64,000 nt of DNA from Episyrphus balteatus (lineage: Eukaryota > Arthropoda > Insecta > Diptera > Syrphidae): positions 49,366,094-49,430,093 of the forward strand of contig NC_079136.1 in the NCBI RefSeq assembly GCF_945859705.1, written 5' to 3'. Below are positions 36,631-49,750 of the stretch, in pieces (the stretch's first letter is position 1; each line of letters starts with the position of its first letter). The notes under the pieces are model-generated. The model had not been told where the DNA came from. It saw nothing but the letters and a program-made list of their open reading frames with translations, and made no database searches. Made by a program: the position numbers and the translations under genes.

Positions 36631-39600
36631 TAATAGGGTAAATAGGGGTAAAACAAAATTTCAAAAAATTGGCTATTTTCTAAACGCGACAGTGTAAAGA
36701 GTTTTTTTTAATCAATAGATAAATTTATTGCAATACTGACAATGGTATTGAAAAAATTCTAAAAAATTTCAAAACCAAGTTATGAATGGTAAGACCTTTG
36801 ACAAAGTAATGATTTTATAGGTATGTAATTTTTTTTTTTTTTGACAGTTTAAAAAATGTCATTCGAAAGATAATAAAAAAAAGTTAGATGTCTGATACGG
36901 ATTTTTTTTAAGTCTCTGCGTTTTGAAATATGAATTTTTGAAAAATACCTACTTATTTTGGGGTATTTTTGGGTGAGTTTTTATTTTTTTAAATTTTTTG
37001 TAGCATTCAAAAAATCTCAAGCTTATAGAACATGTATAGTCTATGACTGTGCGCATACATGTATTTCAAAATGGTTTTTGACCGAATAACGGGAAAAACA
37101 AGTTTTTTTTCCCAAGTTTTTTGACCTTTTTTAACCGTTTTTTATTTTTATCTTTTTTTCTTCAACAGATAAATAAATAAAATTTATATTGTAGATATAT
37201 AATAAACAGGACTATATTTGTGCAAAATTTCAATTTTGTAGTCACAATTTTGAGATAACGGTAAAATAAAGTTTTATTATTCAACAGGTTCTATCTTTTG
37301 ATATAAAGCAAATACAAATTTTACCTTTCATTTGGTATATCACACATAACTGTATATTCACTACAAGCTTCACAATGTTAAATTAAAAAACTTGGGAAAT
37401 ACCTCAGAACACCTGTGGAGATCTGTTGATCATGAACAGTATCGTAATCGCAGTTTGGAATTTCGATATAGTTGGCTTTAAAAAATTCTAACTTTTTTTC
37501 TAGGCATCGCAGAAATAAGATTGAAACGTCATATGAAAGGTGAAATTATAAGCTTTTACATGACATACAATTTTTTATAAGTTGTCTAAAAAAAATTGAT
37601 TCAATAGCGTGAGAACATAAAATTATATGTTTTTTTTTTTTGCTTTTTTTGATGTAAATTGATTGAGTTCAAAAAATTCTAGCTCTCTTTGGAGATGCCT
37701 AATAGACATGATCGATATATATATTTTTATAAGCTTTCAGGTGGTATAAAATTTATTATAGGTTGTTATATAAAAAAAAATGAATTTTTGGGTTATGGAA
37801 ATGATTTTTTCACTTTTTTCATAAGAAATGATTGTTTTTAATAAATTATTTTAATACTTTTTGCGCATTGTAAAATTTTAAAAACGGTTTGAAATATTTG
37901 GCTTTTTAATGATATAATTTTTTTGTAATCTTTTAAAATAAAAAATTAATATAACAGAAAAGAAAAAAGGTAATTTTTTTAGCATTTTCTTGTAAATTAT
38001 TATGATTGTTTAAAATAAATAAACGCTTCAACTGACTCATTTTAAAAGCACACAACCTGTTTTCTTACGACGTTATCACGTAAAATCATTATCCGTAAAC
38101 CGGCTTTACAGACAACCTTTTTTTTCAAAAAGAAAATTGGTAATTTTACTAAATTATACTTGCATAATTTATAAGTTAAGAAGACTGAAAAAATAAAAGT
38201 TATTGATACGTGATACCAATTACAATAGTTAAGTGACCTTGTACCTATTACAAGAAATTATTTGAGGTCAAAACATTATTAACCAAATACCTACTTGCTT
38301 TATAGTTCTGGTTTATCTTTAGGTAAATTCTAATAATAAATTTAAATTCCAGAAGTACTTAAACCATTCCAACTGATTTACTTATTGACCACAAATTAAC
38401 CAGTCTTGCTTTGATGTGGTTAACATTTTCAATATAACGTTCAAAGGTTTTATTATCGGCACCACAAAGTGCTGTGAAATAAAATCGATTCGAATATTGT
38501 CTACGGTCACCTTTAATATATTTTATTTGCGATATTAGACATATGAAGACAATATAGACAAGTAAGCTATTCGTAAGAAAAATTGAACTTGAAGTTCAGC
38601 CTAAACTAAAGCGATTTGGTTGAAACTAGCTTTTTATGGGTTTTTGAACTAAAATTGTTTTATTGAACTAAAATTGAATATGACACAATTGAAAAATATT
38701 GATTTTCTCAAAAACGTATCTAACAATAACGATTTCTGTAATGCATGTAATGCAGCAACGTATTTTTTTTTACCGTTTTTTAAGGTACTTGCCATAGAAG
38801 CTTTTTCTTTGAGATGCCTTATTTCAATGAAAATTTTTGAACAAAAACGTTTTAGTTACTATACCTAATATACCTAATAATTACAAAAATTTTTAAAGAA
38901 ATTCATTTTTGTATTTTTAAAAAAGGTTCAATATTTTTTTTTTTTTTTTTTTTATTGATTTTTTTGAAAAAAGGGCATTGAATTCAATTGAAGCTTTGGC
39001 TTTATGTGCCAATTAATATTTAAATTGTTTTTTAACTAAAAAAATTTATGATTTTCTCAACAAACCATAATATTACAAACAACTTTAAACATTAGAACAT
39101 TTTATTTAATTGGAATGACTCAAAAATCTAGGTTTTTATAGTATTTTATAAGAAAATAAAAATTATATAAGTTAGCTTTTAGAACCTATAAGTATTTTCA
39201 AAAAAAAAAAAAAAGAGGTTGTCTGTAAAACCGGTTTACGGACGATGATTTTAAGTGATAACGTCGTAAGAAAACAGGTTGTGTGCTTTTAAAATGAGCC
39301 ATTTGAAGCGTTTATTTATTTCAAACAATCATAATTTACAAGAAAAAGCTAAAAAAAATACCGTTTTTATTTTCTCATTATATTAATTTTTTTATTTTAA
39401 AAGCTTACTAAATTATGCAATTAAAAAGCCAAGTATTTCTTTTTAAGAATAAAACCATTTTTTAATTTTTACAATGCGCAAAAAGTATAAAAATAATTAA
39501 TTGAAAAAAATCATTTTCATTAAAAAAAAACAAAAAAAAAACATGAATTTTTATCTTCTCACGTCATTAATTCCATTTTTTTCCCTAACAACCTATACAA

Positions 39601-40774
39601 AATTTTATACCATCTGAAAGCTTATTGTCTTATATATATCGATGAGGTCTATGAGACATCTACAAAAAGAGCTAGAATTTTTTGAACTCGATGAAATTTC
39701 ATCAAAAAAAGCAAAAAAAAAAATTTATTTTTATGTTCTCTTGCTATTAAATGAATTTTTTCCCTAACAACCTATAAAAATTTTATTTATATGAAAGCTT
39801 ATTGTTTCACCTTTCAAATGACGTATTAATCACATTTCAAAGTTGATCACAAGAGCAGTTAGAATTTTTTAAAGTCAACCATTTCCAGACTGAGATTACG
39901 GTACTTCCCACACTCACTGGTGGCTGTTCGGGGGGCAACAGATCTCCACTGGTGTTTTGAGGTTTTACGCAATTTTCTTGATTTGACATTGTGTGGTTAG
40001 TCAAGCGTTATGTGTGATATACCAAATGAAAGGTAATTGTATCAGGATGCTTATAAATGTTTAATCAAATTTCTATCTGCTCCTGATAAAAAGTTATAAC
40101 CTGTTGAATTCTAAAATTTTATTTTACCGTTATCTCAAAATTGTGTTTACGAAAATGATTGAAACATTTAGACGTGGTCATGGTCTATCATTACTCCATA
40201 TACTTTATTCCTATATCTATTAAAGAAAAAAAGATAAAAATAAAAAACCATGAAAATCGGTTAAAAGCGGCAAAAAAAACCTGTTTTTTTTAAACTTATT
40301 TTTCTCCGTATTTAGTCAAAACTCTTTTAACGATTCCAATTTTCATTGATCAGCCCTACATATCCTTTATAATTTGAGATTTTTTTAATGCTCCAAAAAA
40401 GCCAAAAATCAAAAACTACCCAAAAATACCCCTAAAAAAGTAGGTATTTTTCAAAAATTCATATTTCGAAACGCAGAGTGTTGGAAAAAAATCCGTATCA
40501 GACGCCTAATTTTTTTTTCTTCATCTTTCACCTGGCACCTTTAGAATTGTCAAAAAAAATTTGCCCTACCCATAATCAACATTTTGTCATACCCACAACA
40601 CCTGATCAACGTTCAAACAACACGTTATAGCGGAGTTCCAGAATTTTTTAAAATTTTTGCTTAAATGCAGTTATCCTTATATCAATTTCCTCTATCTATG
40701 GCAAAAAAAAATTAACTCTCTACGACCACGCGAAAATTTCATCTTTCCGTTTTACCCCTGTTTACCCTATTAAA
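36631..40774. mobile_element. Fold-back element with long inverted arms
   Basis: The left arm, about 36631-38117, is repeated in reverse at about 39217-40774. Outer ends are TTAATAGGGTAAATAGGGG and CCCCTGTTTACCCTATTAA; inner ends are CTTTACAGACAACC and GGTTGTCTGTAAA. The arms are diverged but aligned over most of their length. The outermost TTAA on each side could be a target duplication, as in piggyBac-like elements, or part of the arm. Each arm contains a body related to family C (CACACATAACTGTA, GAGATAACGGTAAAATAAAG). The 1.1-kb loop holds no recognised gene. A lone arm occurs at 61420-62787. Confidence 0.8.
38118..39216. other. Loop of the fold-back element
   Basis: AT-rich sequence with one chance frame of 64 codons and a long T-run at about 38935-38954. 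No transposase or other domain is recognised. Confidence 0.5.
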
Positions 40775-43399
40775 TGACGGAATTTTTAATATTTTTTAAA
40801 TATAATTAAAATTAGTGAGATTATGATTTTTAATGATTACAAAATGTTAATATTCGAAATTCTAGCCAACTTTTACCATAAAAGCAAGTACACACGTGCA
40901 TTTTATTTTCATAAAGCCGTTTTCAGTTAAAATTTTGGCAGATTTAAAAATACTTTAAGTTTGAAATCAGAAATGGTTAAAAACTCCTATAAACAATAAA
41001 ATATTCCATGTTCAAGCTTATAACTTTAAAATACTTTCTTCAAAAGAGATTACAAAAATGTTTATCTTCCCAATCCTTTAGGGGACTATTTTATAAGATG
41101 TGTTGGTTTAACCATAAAATAATTTAATTTTAAAGATTTTTTTCGGTTTTAAACGAAAAAGTAAAAAAAGGAAACAAGGATCCATTAGCTCCTTTTTTTT
41201 TCAAAAAGAAATTTGCTTTACCATATGGAAGTAAAAAGTATGGCAATTTATGATATCTCAACCGTGCCCGGCCTGCCACTCCATAAAATCCAATCTTTTT
41301 TTTTTTTCTTTTTCCTATTTTTTTTTTTTTGCCTCTGTTTGGTTCATTTTCGTTTCTTAAACAAAAATATATAAGTATAAGAAGAAGAAATTGTCAACTG
41401 AAATAATTCAAGTGTAGAAAATTAAGTGCAACATTTTCTAGTTGAAATAATGATTTAAGGACCCACTCTTTGATGCATTCGTGCAGAAATTTCAAGCTTC
41501 CGATAAGAAAAACCATTAAATGGGTGGGTTGATGATGGTTCGTTTGGTTGGTTTAATGTGTTGGTGTTTTACTTATTTTCTTGAATCCTTTGCACAAAAA
41601 CCAACATCAACAGCAATACACAGAGAAAAGCAAAAATGCGCATTTCTCGAGCTGAATTATTGTAAGATGAACTTTGTGTTGATGTTGCCTTGGTTTACAC
41701 TTCTTATTTTTTTTTTTTTCTTCATTTTGCAGCCAGGCTATCCACACTGGCCAACTTTGTGTGTTTGTTGAGCGGTGCACAGAGCCGAGAAATATGAAGG
41801 ATAAGCACTTTACTTACCCTCAACGTGTCGCATAAAAACCCCCCTGATGTTTTCGTTCGTTGTTCATCGTCGTCGTCGTTTTCGTCCTTCGAGAGTGCAA
41901 AAGGATAGATTAAGTGGATGCGACATTTATTGTAACCTTCGTGGGTTCCTTTCTCTTTTTTTTTTTTGTTTTCTTTCACTCTTTAATGTTGGCCCTTCAG
42001 CTAGATGTAGTGTGATGGAGAAAGAGGCTTAAAGAACAAAGGAACTCTTTCTCTCACCCTCGTCATTTTATACCTCCATATCCTCCTCCTTAAGGCGTAA
42101 TGGCAACAAAAATCAATTTTGAATAATGTGTTACGATATCGTTTTAAGCCAAAGGATATGAATCCTTTTTTGTTGCGAAAGTTCTTATGTCAGAGAGTGT
42201 GTTGTTTATGTGCTCAATGATGCGAGGTGAATTTTCAACAAAAATAACGAAAATTGATGTTCATACTTTAAAACATAATTTGATTTATGTAGATATTCAA
42301 GTGAGGGTAGCCGGCAGCATCCCACATTTTTTTTATTTTTAAAGTAAATTATTTTTCGTCGAAAAGGATTTGCCAGGGGACAATCGGATTTTATTTTACG
42401 CCTTGTTTCCACTTTGTCAACGACAACACAAAAATATGGCAGATATTACTTTATCTATGAATATATCGATATTCGATATCTATTGACATAAAGTGTGAAA
42501 AAGGAAGGAACTTTGCTTCACCTCGAAATGATGCACAGCGGTGCCTTTGGTGCTTTTTGGCGTACAAATTCATTTGCACTGCCATTTCTTGACGAAATGT
42601 CATGAAATTTGGTACACTGAATGAAATTTGTATGGAGAATACGAAAAATCTGTCAACTTTTTTCTATTTAAAATGGCGGCTCCAAAATAGCGGTCAGAAT
42701 AAGCCCTTAAACAGAAATTTCTATTTCATAATAGTTATAACATAGAAATTTGACTTCATTCAGGTCAAAAAGATCTTAGATCTTAAATATAGAATTCATA
42801 GATTCATATTCCATGAAAAAAAATCAAAACTTTTGAAAATAAAGTATAAAAAGTGCCAAATTTGTAAAACAGATTTTTAGACCTCTTATTACGCTATTTC
42901 ATAGATATTTTTTTAAATTACCACCATTTTGACATCTCTTATATATATTTTTCATAAAAAAAATTGAATATTTTGGGGTTATATGGTTGCCAACTATGTT
43001 TTTAAATAAGTATTAGAAAACATGATATAGGTAATGAAAAATTTCAATATTCAAATATAACTGAGAATTTATTTTTTCGGTAAACTAAAATATATTTTTC
43101 TAATAGATTTTAATAATATGAGTTCAAAAAGTCGAAAAAAATATATGACGTTACGTTTCGTAGATAAACATTCATTTTGACAAAAATGAAGAGTGATGAA
43201 GAGTGAAAAAATCAACAATTACTTTCAATTTTGGTTTCAAGAAAAATGTGTTTTGTTTAATGCACTAACGGAATAACTCACGTACCTTACTTTGGCGGAC
43301 AGTTTGTGGCGGAATCCATAAAAAATTATCTCATTAATTGTATCTAATTAAATGCTAATTTGTTGCGCAAAGCAAAAAATTTGTAGCTCGCATAGTTTT
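40775..43399. other. Intronic sequence with a less AT-rich patch
   Basis: The 41270-42120 part is relatively GC-rich, contains GTCGTCGTCGTTTTCGTC near 41869, and looks single-copy, so it is a candidate for intronic regulatory DNA. Frames of up to 85 codons on both strands show no family resemblance. I found no splice-flanked complexin exon here. Confidence 0.45.
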
Positions 43400-43880
43400 T
43401 GAATTATTGAATTTTCCGCTAAAATAAGACTGAAGTTAGCGGACAAAATCTGAAATGATTGAAATTAATGAGTTTATTTGACCTCCAAATTTGTAGCTTT
43501 TTAAATGCTTTTCAATTACATAAACTTGGTTTTTGTAGCCTGTTTATTTTGTTATTCAAAATTCCGCTAAAATAAGACTGAAGTTAGCGGACAAAATCTG
43601 AAATGATTGAAATTAATGAGTTTATTTGACCTACAAATTTGTAGCTTTTTAAATGCTTTTCAATTACATAAACTTGGTTTTTGTAGCTTGTTTTTTTTGT
43701 TATTCAAAATTCCGCTAAAATAAGACTGAAGTTAGCGGACAAAATCTGAAATGATTGAAATTAATGAGTTTAGTTGACCTCCAAATTTGTAGCTTTTTAA
43801 ATGCTTTTCAATTACATAAACTTGGTTTTTGTAGCTTGTTTTTTTTGTTATTCAAAATTCCGCTAAAATAAGACTGAAGT
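43400..43880 (+). repeat. 148-bp tandem repeat, about three units
   Basis: The marker CCGCTAAAATAAGACTGAAG occurs at 43416, 43564, 43712 and 43860, an exact period of 148. Units contain TTGTAGCTTTTTAAATGC and AAACTTGGTTTTTGTAGC. A more divergent trace (CCACTAAAATAAGACTC) lies near 44257. Near identity of the units implies recent expansion. Confidence 0.95.
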
Positions 43881-46800
43881 TAGCGCACGAAATTAGGAAA
43901 ATTTCATATTTTTTTGATGCCCAAAATTGTAGCTAATTAAATCTTAATTTGCAGCTCAAAAATTAATTTTGTAGCTCCACCCAATCATTTTCTATATTTC
44001 AATTTCAAGTTTCAGAAGTGCACTTCCGGTTTAATGAGGTCAGTGGAGACTTTTTAAAAAAATCACTTTTTAAGATTTTTCTTTTTCCATTAATTGTAGC
44101 TTTTGTTTTAAAAAAGATAGCTTAGATAGCCTTTCAAAATCCAAAAATATGCAAAATTCAAAAAAATTTTTTTGCAGAAATTTGAAGTAACCTAGACTAA
44201 GACGAAATCCTAAAACCTCGATTGCAGCTCGATTAGTTTTTTTGTTATTTAATATTCCACTAAAATAAGACTCAATTTCATTTGTAACGGTCAAAATTTT
44301 CAAAAAAGTTGAATTTTCAAATTTTTTTTCTTTTCTAGAAATTGTAGCTTTGCAAAACAAAAATTCATTTTGTAGCTCCTCTTAGTCATTTTCTATTTCA
44401 ATTTGAAGTTTAAAAAGTGCACTTCCGGTTCGCTGTACCAATGTACGAAACTTTAAAAAAGTCTTTTTTATAAAATTGTATTAGAAATTTAACCAATCTG
44501 TTTAAATTTTTTTTGTAGGTATTTATTTTTTTTTTTTTACAAAAAAAAAAAAATAGCAACTGTATACAGATTTAAGACAAAGCATCTATTCCTGACGCGT
44601 GCAATTTATTTCCTATTTTTATGTGCTTCCATTTCTTTTCTATTTTCCCATCGGTCTTGAAAAATCAATTGTAAATAAAATTAAATTAAAAAATACCTTT
44701 TACGCACACATTCACACACACATTCAAATAAATTTTGACCATTGTTTGATTGTGATTTATAGGATTGGCCATTAAATTGGGTTACATCCTATACTTTCCA
44801 ATACCATCACCACCAAAACTTCCCACTCGTTTCAAATGGAAACAAAGAGATAAATCTAACATCGAATGTTTCTACATATTTACATTTTTCTAATGAAATT
44901 ACAATAAAAAAATCGAAAAAAAAAACGAAAATCCCATCGAATGTGTATTCTGTAAAAGATTTTGAGAATTATTTTGGGTTAAAACCCTTTCAAAAATCTG
45001 CCACTATTGGTTCATTTCTGGACCCCAATCGAATTGGCACCTCGTCCAAATATATATATGTAAAACCATAAACATACACATTTTTTAAATTAAATTTACA
45101 AAAAAAAAAAACAAAATAAAAAAAAAACCATAAGCTTTGTCAGGATTTCCTAATTCAACACACACTCGAGCACCCACTTCAAACAACAACAAAAATTATT
45201 TAGATATCGTCAACGGAAAGGAGAGAGGATATGGAAATATAGATTCTTTCTATATTTCTATGCAAATAAAATGGGGTAGCAAAAAAAAAAAAGAGAATGG
45301 TTTCCATAAATCAATAAAAACCGGTCAGATTTATAATAATAGGAACAAACGGAAGCCAGGGTGGATGTGAAAGCAGAGGAATTCCTGCTGCTTGCCCATC
45401 ACATCCACACAGTTTAAAATTTTTTTGGGACCATCATCATCGTCCCAGGAAGGACCAATACAACTGAGTGTACATGACATTGGTCTCTGATGTGGTATTC
45501 CATAGTCCGCAATCGTATTGTGGTGAAAAAAAAAAAAAATATTTTAAATCATTGAAAAAACATCACGCAGTTCGGTTAGAGTAGGAAGAGGAGGAGGAAG
45601 GATGAGATATCCGAAAAATATACGAAATCGACTATTCGAATAATTGGTTATCAATTGTATTCGGCATGTCCTGCTGAGACTTGTGAAAATTCCAAAATGA
45701 GATAAATTAAATGGATAGTGATAGAGAGCCTTCAATTATATTCATCTGCAAAGGATTTTTTCGTCCTTTTTTTTTTCATTTCAACGATTAAAAATTATAT
45801 AAAAATTATTCTGACGGCAGGAGGTCCTTATTTATCAAGCGTGCGTATCGGATTAACAATGCGGTCCCCGATAAAAATTTATATATCACTCAGGCTGTGA
45901 TGAAATTTATTTTTCAAGCCTCTGAATTGATTGTGTGCGAGCGAGCCATGACGCCGCGCCGGACGAATATAGCTTTTATATCCTCTCCCACAATCTGGTG
46001 TGCTAATTATAGGATATCATCAGAAAGTCGTTGGCGTCAATTCAGGTCACTTGAGTTATATTGGTTTGGATGAGGGGAGGAATGGGGGGTTAAAAATTAA
46101 CTCTAAAGGATATTTTCATTTTCATTTTTTATAAAATTTTCAATATTATTTATCAAAATTAAGAACGGTCTACTTAAGAGTAAAATAATTTATTGAAAAT
46201 GTTGTTGACTCTTTATTTTTATTGTTATTATTTGTTGCAACAATAATCTCGTAATGAGTTCAAGATTAATATCGAAAATTAATATGCGATAGGATTACAA
46301 ATAGGATGCGATGTTGAAACTCCTTTACGTAATATAATTAACGTCGTGTTGGATGTAAAGAGATTAAATTATTATGCATCAGGATTATAGTAAGTATATT
46401 GGGGGGGGGGGGGTAAGTATAAAGTATAACCTCGTCATTAATTAGGCTTTGTTTGGTTGAAATTATGGGGATTACTTTCAGCTTTTGACGTTTTTGAACC
46501 CGCGAAAGAAGAGATCTTTTGATAAATTTTTGTTGAATCTCTCAACGAATATTTAATATGTTTGCACTTTTGACATATTTACTTATTTTTTTATTTAATA
46601 AACAAAATTATTCATATATTTTCGTGTAAGTGAATTATATTTGATTACATTTTCAATTGAAATATACAAAAAAAAAAGGATATTATATTTTTTCTTGAAA
46701 GCCTTATTCCATTTCATTTTTTATAAATTGTATATATTTTTAGATATTTATTTGTGTGTGTTTAAATTTATGTGTGAAGAATGTAGGCACAAAAAAAAGA

Positions 46801-48433
46801 GATGCTTGAGTGATTTTCCATGTTGATGATACTTAAAAAAGGATTTACTTTGATTTTTTTCCTTCATTCTTCTTCCTCAAGGATATTTTCTTTATTTGCT
46901 TTCATGGGATCCATTAAACTGTCAAAAGATGTATTTTTTTCAAGTCAAGTTAAAGGATTGAATGGATATATTATATTCAACTTAACTCTCAAACATATAT
47001 TCTATGTTTCCAAAACATGTGTATTTTTTTTTTTTTTTTTTGAGAATAAATAAGGTTCCTATTTAAATTTCATTTGCATACACTATTAAGGCTTTGAAAT
47101 GTGCGTCAAATGGAAGAGGTATTTTTCACATTTTTTTTTTTATTATTTTTTTTTTGGTGAAATGAAAATTGATATTAGTTTATGGTCCATTTAGCAATTT
47201 GGATGAATATAAGTATATTTTTATGTAAAGAAGACCGAAAATATATTTAATATTTATGTAGCTTATTTTAGACGATGCCATGATATGAAATACTTATATA
47301 AAATTTAAATGAAAAAATGAAAATATATTTACTTATATGAGTTATGTAATTCCAATACGTAATGGAGTTGGGAAATTTTAAACTTTCATAGATGAAAATA
47401 ATTTTTTGAATTTCGGTACTTCTGCAGAACTATTTTTGTACATAAATATTAACAAATTCGTAGTTCCATATTGCTCCAACAGTTTGAGCTGCTAAGTATC
47501 ATAAGTTGTGGTTGTAGTTAATTTGACTTCGATGAAAACTACTTTTTGCAAAGTAAATTCATCGTTGTAGCTTTTTCACCACTTTAATAAAGTGAAGTTA
47601 TTTCACATTCTAGGTGGGAATCTAATTCTGATAACAGTGTGTGGTTTTTGTTCCTTCTGAATGTTATATTGAACTCCGCTTTAAGTAAAGAAAAAGGAAA
47701 AAGATCGTGTATTTTTATACTTTTATGTTCTACAAAATCCTGCAAAGTTTCACGTTTCTTTTCGAAATTTATTTTTCAAGATCCTAAAAATGGTGCAGTG
47801 CATTAATGGTCACGAAACTTGTCCCTCATTGACGCCAATTCCTTTTTTGTTATTTAGAATTAACAACCGCACAGTTAATTTCTTTTTTTGACGGGCTCAG
47901 ATTCCAATTTCAAATAGAAATAAAACCCATTCATGGCTGACATTAGGACTTTAAATATCCTTAGCGGACCGCTCACGCAACTTCGTTTCTTTGCTTAACA
48001 TGTCGCGCTATTTCCGCTAAAAAATCTTAAGCACCTATTTAAAGGATGAATTATGAGCAACTTATAATTATTGAATTTTTCAAAACTAAGAGCGAAAAAC
48101 TTTTTGCAAATACCTAGTTGGAAATTTACAAAAGTAAATATTTTTTTTCTAGCGCCATTTGTTTTTGAAAAAAAAAAAACTACAAAAATTGTTTTTTAAA
48201 CCTAAAAATAAGTATTCTGCATCATTTTAATTTTGTGCTTGGAAAAATTATCACAAAATGAGTTTGAAAATGTTCACTTTTTGCAAAAAGTTCTCGTTGT
48301 AGTTATGTCATTATTTATCTTTCCTTAAGCTCACACTGTGTTAAATCCTTTTTAGTGCCCGCCAAATATTGAACGAAATCTCTACCCACTGATTGATTTC
48401 GGGAATGGTTGGTAAAATAGGAACTGAAGTACA
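43881..48433. other. Intronic AT-rich and single-copy-like sequence
   Basis: The phrase GCACTTCCGGTT occurs at about 44021 and 44420, with TTGTAGCT motifs around both, so 43930-44460 is probably older repeat material linked to the 148-bp array. The part 45120-46100 is less AT-rich. A 13-base G-run lies at 46401-46413. No exon is recognised. Confidence 0.45.
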
Positions 48434-48864
48434 CAGGGCCGGTTTCAGGGGGGGAGCAGCTTGGGCCGTCGCCTAGGGGCGCAAGAAACTTTTACAAAAG
48501 TTATATAAATAACGAAGTCTTTCCAATAGATGTTTTATTTATTTTTACTTTCACAAAGGCGCCCCAATTTTTTTCTATTTTACATTTTCAACGGCGCTCG
48601 TATTGTTCGTCCTAAACTTTTTGAAGAATGAAGGCGCCCCCCAATTTTGGGTTTATTTGTTTGGCTTCCAGAAGGACAATGGTGTCCAAAATCTTCGTTC
48701 ATCTTTGAAGAACAAGGCACCCTAGTTTCTTTTGAAAGACTAAAGCAATCTTAATATTCCTCCAACCAATTTAATTTTTGCAAAGGCGCCCCTATATATA
48801 AATCACTAAATCATAGCTGGTAATATCCAGACTGTAATAATGAATAAAGAAACAGAAGGGAGAC

Positions 48865-48955
48865 GGACAGAATCCCGAAATTTAAAATCCAGAAAGCCCA
48901 AAATCCAAAAAAATCTAAATCCCGAAAACCCAAAAACCAGAAAGGCCAAAAATTG
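48865..48955 (+). repeat. Purine-rich AAATCCMGAAARCCC array
   Basis: Imperfect tandem units such as AAATCCAGAAAGCCC and AATCCCGAAAACCC, purine-rich on the + strand. They lie inside the hAT element. Confidence 0.65.
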
Positions 48956-49233
48956 ACAGCTTCTCCATTTCTCATAAAAAAAACGTTTGTGTGTGAGAAT
49001 AAAAAAATAGGTCTGTCCGTAAGTCATGTCAATTAACTGTCAAAAAAATCAGAGTTTCTCGGGTTTTCATTTTACATCGAACACCTCAGAGCTTTAGTTT
49101 CATCAGCGAACTTCGAACACAGAGGAAATAACTCTGGTTGAAAAAGGAGCTACAAAAACCGCTTGACAACGAATTCGGAGCGACCCAGAGTGCCCTTGAG
49201 CTCACAACGAACAAACCTAATACTTATAAAGGT

Positions 49234-49445
49234 ATGTCGTTTTCGATTGGAATTTCGGAAGCGTCCGGAATCATTCAGAATCCTGCTGCAAGTTTTTTAT
49301 TCTTGAAAAAAAAAAACAAAAAAAAATTAATTGATTTTTCACCAATACAGATATTAAATTTCAGAATTGGGTGGAAGCGATTAAAATTTTTTTATTGGAT
49401 TTCGGAATGAGTGAATCATTGAGTGATTCCAATCGAAAACGACAT
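49234..49445. mobile_element. Inverted-end insert within the hAT element
   Basis: A perfect 20-bp inverted pair, ATGTCGTTTTCGATTGGAAT at 49234-49253 and its reverse complement at 49426-49445, bounds about 212 bp. No convincing target duplication is seen. It is probably a small MITE nested in the hAT element. Confidence 0.6.
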
Positions 49446-49750
49446 TAATGTACCTAGTTGAAAAAGTTTTTGAAAAAATATTGTTCAAAACCAACTGTAC
49501 CTACTCTTTAAATGTGTTTAAACAAAAAAGTCAGAGATAAAGGTAAACTTGTCAATTGAGCCTAAATGACATGAATATTTAATTTTTTTTTTAAGTTAAT
49601 AGTTGAATTAATAAGTATATGAGAGGTAAGACATAATCTGCTATTGCTTTTTTTTGTGATTTTAAAAAATTGTTTTAAAATTAATTTTTTTTTGAGAGGC
49701 GCCACTTGTAATCTTGCCCAGGGGCGCCGGTACTGCTTAAACCGGCACTG

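Larger units (their letters stand above)
48434..49750. mobile_element. hAT-type element, non-autonomous
   Basis: Ends are CAGGGCCGGTTTCAG and, read inward from the right, CAGTGCCGGTTTAAGC. The 8-bp GAAGTACA is present on both sides (48426-48433 and 49751-49758), the target duplication typical of hAT elements. GGGGCGC motifs lie just inside both ends. Frames inside do not resemble a hAT transposase. A second inverted-end element lies at 49234-49445. Confidence 0.88.
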
